From an uncultured Lysobacterales bacterium (GTDB lineage: Bacteria; Pseudomonadota; Gammaproteobacteria; Xanthomonadales; Ahniellaceae), in NCBI GenBank assembly GCA_937924195.1, contig CALDVP010000174.1, forward strand, positions 1-32,142: a stretch of 32,142 nucleotides of DNA, in the 5' to 3' direction. This document shows, one piece after another, positions 28,900 through 32,142 of this stretch. Every line of letters starts with the position of its first letter. Position 1 is the first letter of the stretch. The position numbers were made by a program, and so were the translations under genes. A model generated the notes under the pieces. It ran no database searches, was not told where the DNA came from, and worked only from the letters and a program-made list of their open reading frames with translations.

Positions 28900-31368
28900 A
28901 TGCCCTGGCTGCGCCGCTTCCTCACGTGGGGCCTGATCCTGCTGTTTCTCGGCGTGATCGCCGGCATCGCCGCGGTCGGTGGCGCCTACTGGCTGATCAA
29001 GCCGCGCTTGCCCGACGTTGCCACGATCCGCGAGATCCGGCTCCAGGTGCCGCTGCGCGTGCTGTCGGAGGACGGCAAGCTGATCGCGGTGTTCGGCGAG
29101 AGTCGCCGCACCCCGGTCGCGATCGAGCGGATCCCCGAGCACCTCCGGCAGGCCTTCATCGCGATCGAGGACGCGCGCTTCTACGAGCACCGCGGCATCG
29201 ACCCGGTCGGCATCGCGCGGGCCGTCTGGTTGCTTGCCACCACCGACGACCAGCGCGTCCCGGGCGGCAGCACGATCACCCAGCAGGTCGCGAAGAACTT
29301 CTTCCTGAGCCCCGAATACTCGTTCACGCGCAAGCTGACCGAGATCTTCCTCGCCTTGAAGCTCGAACAGGAGCTCAGCAAGGACGAGATCTTCGCGCTC
29401 TACCTCAACAAGATTTTTTTCGGCCACCGCGCCTATGGGGTCGTGGCCGCGGCCGACTTCTACTATGGCAAGTCGCTCGAGGAACTGACGCTGGCCGAGG
29501 CGGCGATGCTGGCCTCGATCCCGAAGTTCCCGTCGACGGCCAATCCGATCGCGAACCCCGAGCGCGCCAGGATCCGTCGCAACTACGTGCTCCAGCGCAT
29601 GCTCGAGGAAGGCTTCATCGACCGCCCCGCGTTCGAAGCGGCCGTCGCGGAAACGGACCTGGCGCGCCCGCATGAGCCCGCCATCGAGGTCGAGGCCCCA
29701 TGGCTGGCCGAGATGGTGCGCGTAGCGGCGATCGAGCGCCTCGGCGCGGATGCGCTCACCGGCGGCTACTCGGTCTTCACCACGATCGACTCGCGCCAGC
29801 AAGAGGCCGCCAACCGCGCGCTGCGCGAGGGCCTCATCGCCTACGACCGTCGCCATGGCTGGCATGGCGCCGAGGCTCGAGTCGAACTGCCCCCCGAACC
29901 GACCGCAGCCGACTGGCGCCGCGCTCTTGCCGACCGGCGCCCGGTGGTGGGTCTCGAGCCTGCCGTCGTGCTCGAGGTCTCGGCCGGCGAAGCGAGACTC
30001 GGGCTTGCCGACGGTCAGGAGGTCTCGCTGCCGCTCACCCGCATGGCGTGGGCCCGGCGCTTCATCAACGAGAATGCCCGAGGCCCGACGCCGACCCGCG
30101 CAACCGACGTGCTCGCCGCCGGCGACGTGGTCCGCGTGTTCCGCGACGGCGAGGGCGAGTGGCAGCTCGGCCAGATCCCGCGGGCGCAGGGGGCGGTGGT
30201 CGCGCTCGACCCGCGCGACGGCGCGGTCAAGGCCCTGGTCGGCGGCTTCAGCTTCGGCCTTTCGAAGTTCAATCGCGCGATCCAGAGCCAGCGCAATCCC
30301 GGGTCGAGCTTCAAGCCCTTCGTCTACTCGGCGGCCTTCGAACGCGGCTTCCATCCGGCCTCGGTGATCAACGACGCGCCCATCGAACTGATCGACCCCT
30401 CGCGACCCGGTGGCGTCTGGCGGCCAAGCAACGACGACAACAGCTTCATGGGACCGATGCGTCTGCGCGAGGCGATGGTGCGCTCGCGCAACCTCGTCTC
30501 GGTACGGCTGCTGGACGCCACCGGCATGGCCTTCTCGCGCAGCCACATCGCGCGCTTCGGCTTCCCGATGGCGGCACTGCCAGGCAACCTGTCGCTCGCC
30601 CTCGGCACCAGCTCGGTGACGCCGCTGTCGCTGGCCCGCGGCTATGCGGTATTCGCCAACGGGGGCTACCTGATCGAACCCTGGTTCATGGCACGCATCG
30701 ACGACGATCGCGGGCAACCCATCTTCCTGGCCGTGCCGAAACGTACGAGCGGCGGTGACGAAACCGTCGCCAGCGACGCCGAGGTCGCGAGCCTCAGCGT
30801 CGAGGACTTGGGCGCGCTGCTCGGCACGCTCCCGCCCCCGGGCAACCGCGCGCCCGCGGACACGGACACGTCGGCTGGCGAGCCCAATCCCGGCGCGGGC
30901 GGCGCCGGCGAGGCGGCCCCGCGCGTGCTCGACGCCCGCAACGCCTTCCTCGTGACTTCGCTGCTGCGGGATGTCGTGCTGCGCGGCACCGGGCGGGGCG
31001 CGATGGCGCTCGGACGCAACGACTTGGCCGGCAAGACTGGAACCACCAACGAGCACCGCGACGCGTGGTTTGCCGGCTACAACCCGAACCTCGTCGCCGT
31101 GTCCTGGGTCGGTCTCGACGATTTTTCCTCGCTCGGCAAGGGCGAGTTCGCCTCCCGCACCGCGTTGCCGATCTGGACCGAATTCATGCGCGTGGCGCTG
31201 GACGGCGTTCCCGAGCAACCTCTCGAGGCGCCGCCGGGGCTGACTCGGGTCGCGCTCGGGGATGGTCCAGCCGACTGGGTCCGGGTCGAGGACCTCGCAC
31301 GGATCGAGGCCGAGGCTGCCGCTGCCGAGCGGGAGTTGACCGACCAGCAACTGATCGACATCTTCTGA
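28900..31368 (+). CDS. mrcA: Penicillin-binding protein 1A
   Basis: GT51 motifs (AIEDARFYEHRGID, GGSTITQQVAKNFFLS), transpeptidase NPGSSFKPFVYSAA, SRN, KTGTTNEHRDAWFAGY; OB-like insert; divergent from pilM as in many gammaproteobacteria. Confidence 0.96.
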   Translation: MPWLRRFLTWGLILLFLGVIAGIAAVGGAYWLIKPRLPDVATIREIRLQVPLRVLSEDGKLIAVFGESRRTPVAIERIPEHLRQAFIAIEDARFYEHRGIDPVGIARAVWLLATTDDQRVPGGSTITQQVAKNFFLSPEYSFTRKLTEIFLALKLEQELSKDEIFALYLNKIFFGHRAYGVVAAADFYYGKSLEELTLAEAAMLASIPKFPSTANPIANPERARIRRNYVLQRMLEEGFIDRPAFEAAVAETDLARPHEPAIEVEAPWLAEMVRVAAIERLGADALTGGYSVFTTIDSRQQEAANRALREGLIAYDRRHGWHGAEARVELPPEPTAADWRRALADRRPVVGLEPAVVLEVSAGEARLGLADGQEVSLPLTRMAWARRFINENARGPTPTRATDVLAAGDVVRVFRDGEGEWQLGQIPRAQGAVVALDPRDGAVKALVGGFSFGLSKFNRAIQSQRNPGSSFKPFVYSAAFERGFHPASVINDAPIELIDPSRPGGVWRPSNDDNSFMGPMRLREAMVRSRNLVSVRLLDATGMAFSRSHIARFGFPMAALPGNLSLALGTSSVTPLSLARGYAVFANGGYLIEPWFMARIDDDRGQPIFLAVPKRTSGGDETVASDAEVASLSVEDLGALLGTLPPPGNRAPADTDTSAGEPNPGAGGAGEAAPRVLDARNAFLVTSLLRDVVLRGTGRGAMALGRNDLAGKTGTTNEHRDAWFAGYNPNLVAVSWVGLDDFSSLGKGEFASRTALPIWTEFMRVALDGVPEQPLEAPPGLTRVALGDGPADWVRVEDLARIEAEAAAAERELTDQQLIDIF

Positions 31369-31372
31369 TCCC

Positions 31373-31969
31373 GTGGCCGGTCGCCGCGAGAGCCTCGCAC
31401 GACGCGCCGATCCGCGTCGCATCGCTGCCGAAGCTGCGCGCCGGCTCCTCGACGGGCGGGAGACGGATCCCGAATCGGCCCTGCGGAGTGCCGCCCTGGC
31501 AGCCGGCTGTCGGGACGCCTCGCGGTGGCCCTCGGCCGAAGCGGTGGTCGAAGCCGCGCTGACCGAGCGCCGCCTGTTCGACAGCCCCCGTCACCTCGAA
31601 CACCTCGGCCGCCTGCGTCGGCGCGCCCTCGAAGCGATGCGCTATCTTGCCGCCTTCGAGCCACGCCTGGTCGGCGGCGTGCTCGACGGCTGGGCCGGCG
31701 ACGGGGCTGCGATCGACCTCCAGCTGTTCACCGACGAGCCGGACGCGGTGATGCTGCGTCTCCTCGAACTCGGGTTGAGACCTCGGACGCTCCCGGCCCG
31801 GGCGACCGTGCTCCCGGACCTCGCACACGAACGGCTGGACTTCATCGCTGGCGGCGATCCGATCCGGCTCTCGGTCTACCGCGCTGTCGCGTTGAGACGC
31901 CGCACGACCGCGCCCGGCCTCCGCCGGGCTGCGATCGCCGAGGTCGAGGCCCTGGTCGTCGCGGGCTGA
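31373..31969 (+). CDS. Uncharacterised protein with a possible nucleotidyltransferase-like motif
   Basis: GTG start 4 bp after the mrcA stop; contains EAMRYLAAFEPRLVGGVLDGWAGDGAAIDLQLFTDEPDAVMLRLLELGLRPR. Confidence 0.7.
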   Translation: MAGRRESLARRADPRRIAAEAARRLLDGRETDPESALRSAALAAGCRDASRWPSAEAVVEAALTERRLFDSPRHLEHLGRLRRRALEAMRYLAAFEPRLVGGVLDGWAGDGAAIDLQLFTDEPDAVMLRLLELGLRPRTLPARATVLPDLAHERLDFIAGGDPIRLSVYRAVALRRRTTAPGLRRAAIAEVEALVVAG

Positions 31970-31987
31970 CCAGTCCCTGCAGCGGGC

Positions 31988-32142
31988 TCAGCCGCGCTCG
32001 TCGATCGGTACGTAGTCGCGCGCCGCGGCACCGATGTAGACCTGTCGCGGGCGACCGATCTTGGCGTCCGGCGTGACGTGCTGCTCCAGCCAGTGCGCGA
32101 TCCAGCCGGGGGTGCGGCCGAGCGCGAACATCACGGTGAACA
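31988..32142 (-). CDS. gltA: Citrate synthase, C-terminal fragment (5' part beyond window)
   Basis: Minus-strand translation [50 protein letters not shown] matches the conserved citrate synthase C-terminus. Confidence 0.93.
   Translation of the reverse strand, partial: FTVMFALGRTPGWIAHWLEQHVTPDAKIGRPRQVYIGAAARDYVPIDERG

Noticed and set aside
28891-31422. 843-aa minus-strand ORF antisense to mrcA
   Set aside because: Shadow ORF from high GC and codon bias; Arg/Gly/Asp/His-rich low-plausibility protein, while the plus strand encodes clear PBP1A with all catalytic motifs.

Overview
This is a high-GC, densely coding chromosomal window, probably from a gammaproteobacterium; the lineage is inferred from gene content and order only. 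Nearly all of it is explained by conserved housekeeping and envelope genes. In order: plsY (partial, -); a DhaL/DAK2-DegV fusion resembling FakA fused to FakB (-); mtfA (+); an nfeD-like/qmcA-like SPFH pair (-); an alpha-2-macroglobulin lipoprotein, pbpC and a small secreted protein (+); a tkt / methionine aminotransferase / omega-amidase cluster (-); a DAACS-type dicarboxylate symporter (+); two tandem GSTs (-); a ~989-aa Ig-like-repeat lipoprotein directly behind pilMNOPQ (-); divergent mrcA/PBP1A (+); a small uncharacterised protein with an NTase-like motif (+); and gltA (partial, -). I see no CRISPR array, no intact mobile element, no prophage and no rRNA. The best candidates for under-described biology are (1) the single-chain FakA-FakB fusion directly upstream of plsY, (2) the large Ig-like lipoprotein 35 bp behind pilQ, and (3) two small uncharacterised proteins next to the class A PBP genes. 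An unexplained ~290-bp patch at 18755-19044 holds tRNA-T-arm-like and IS-end-like motifs. Everything was read by eye from the sequence and ORF translations; no database search was run.
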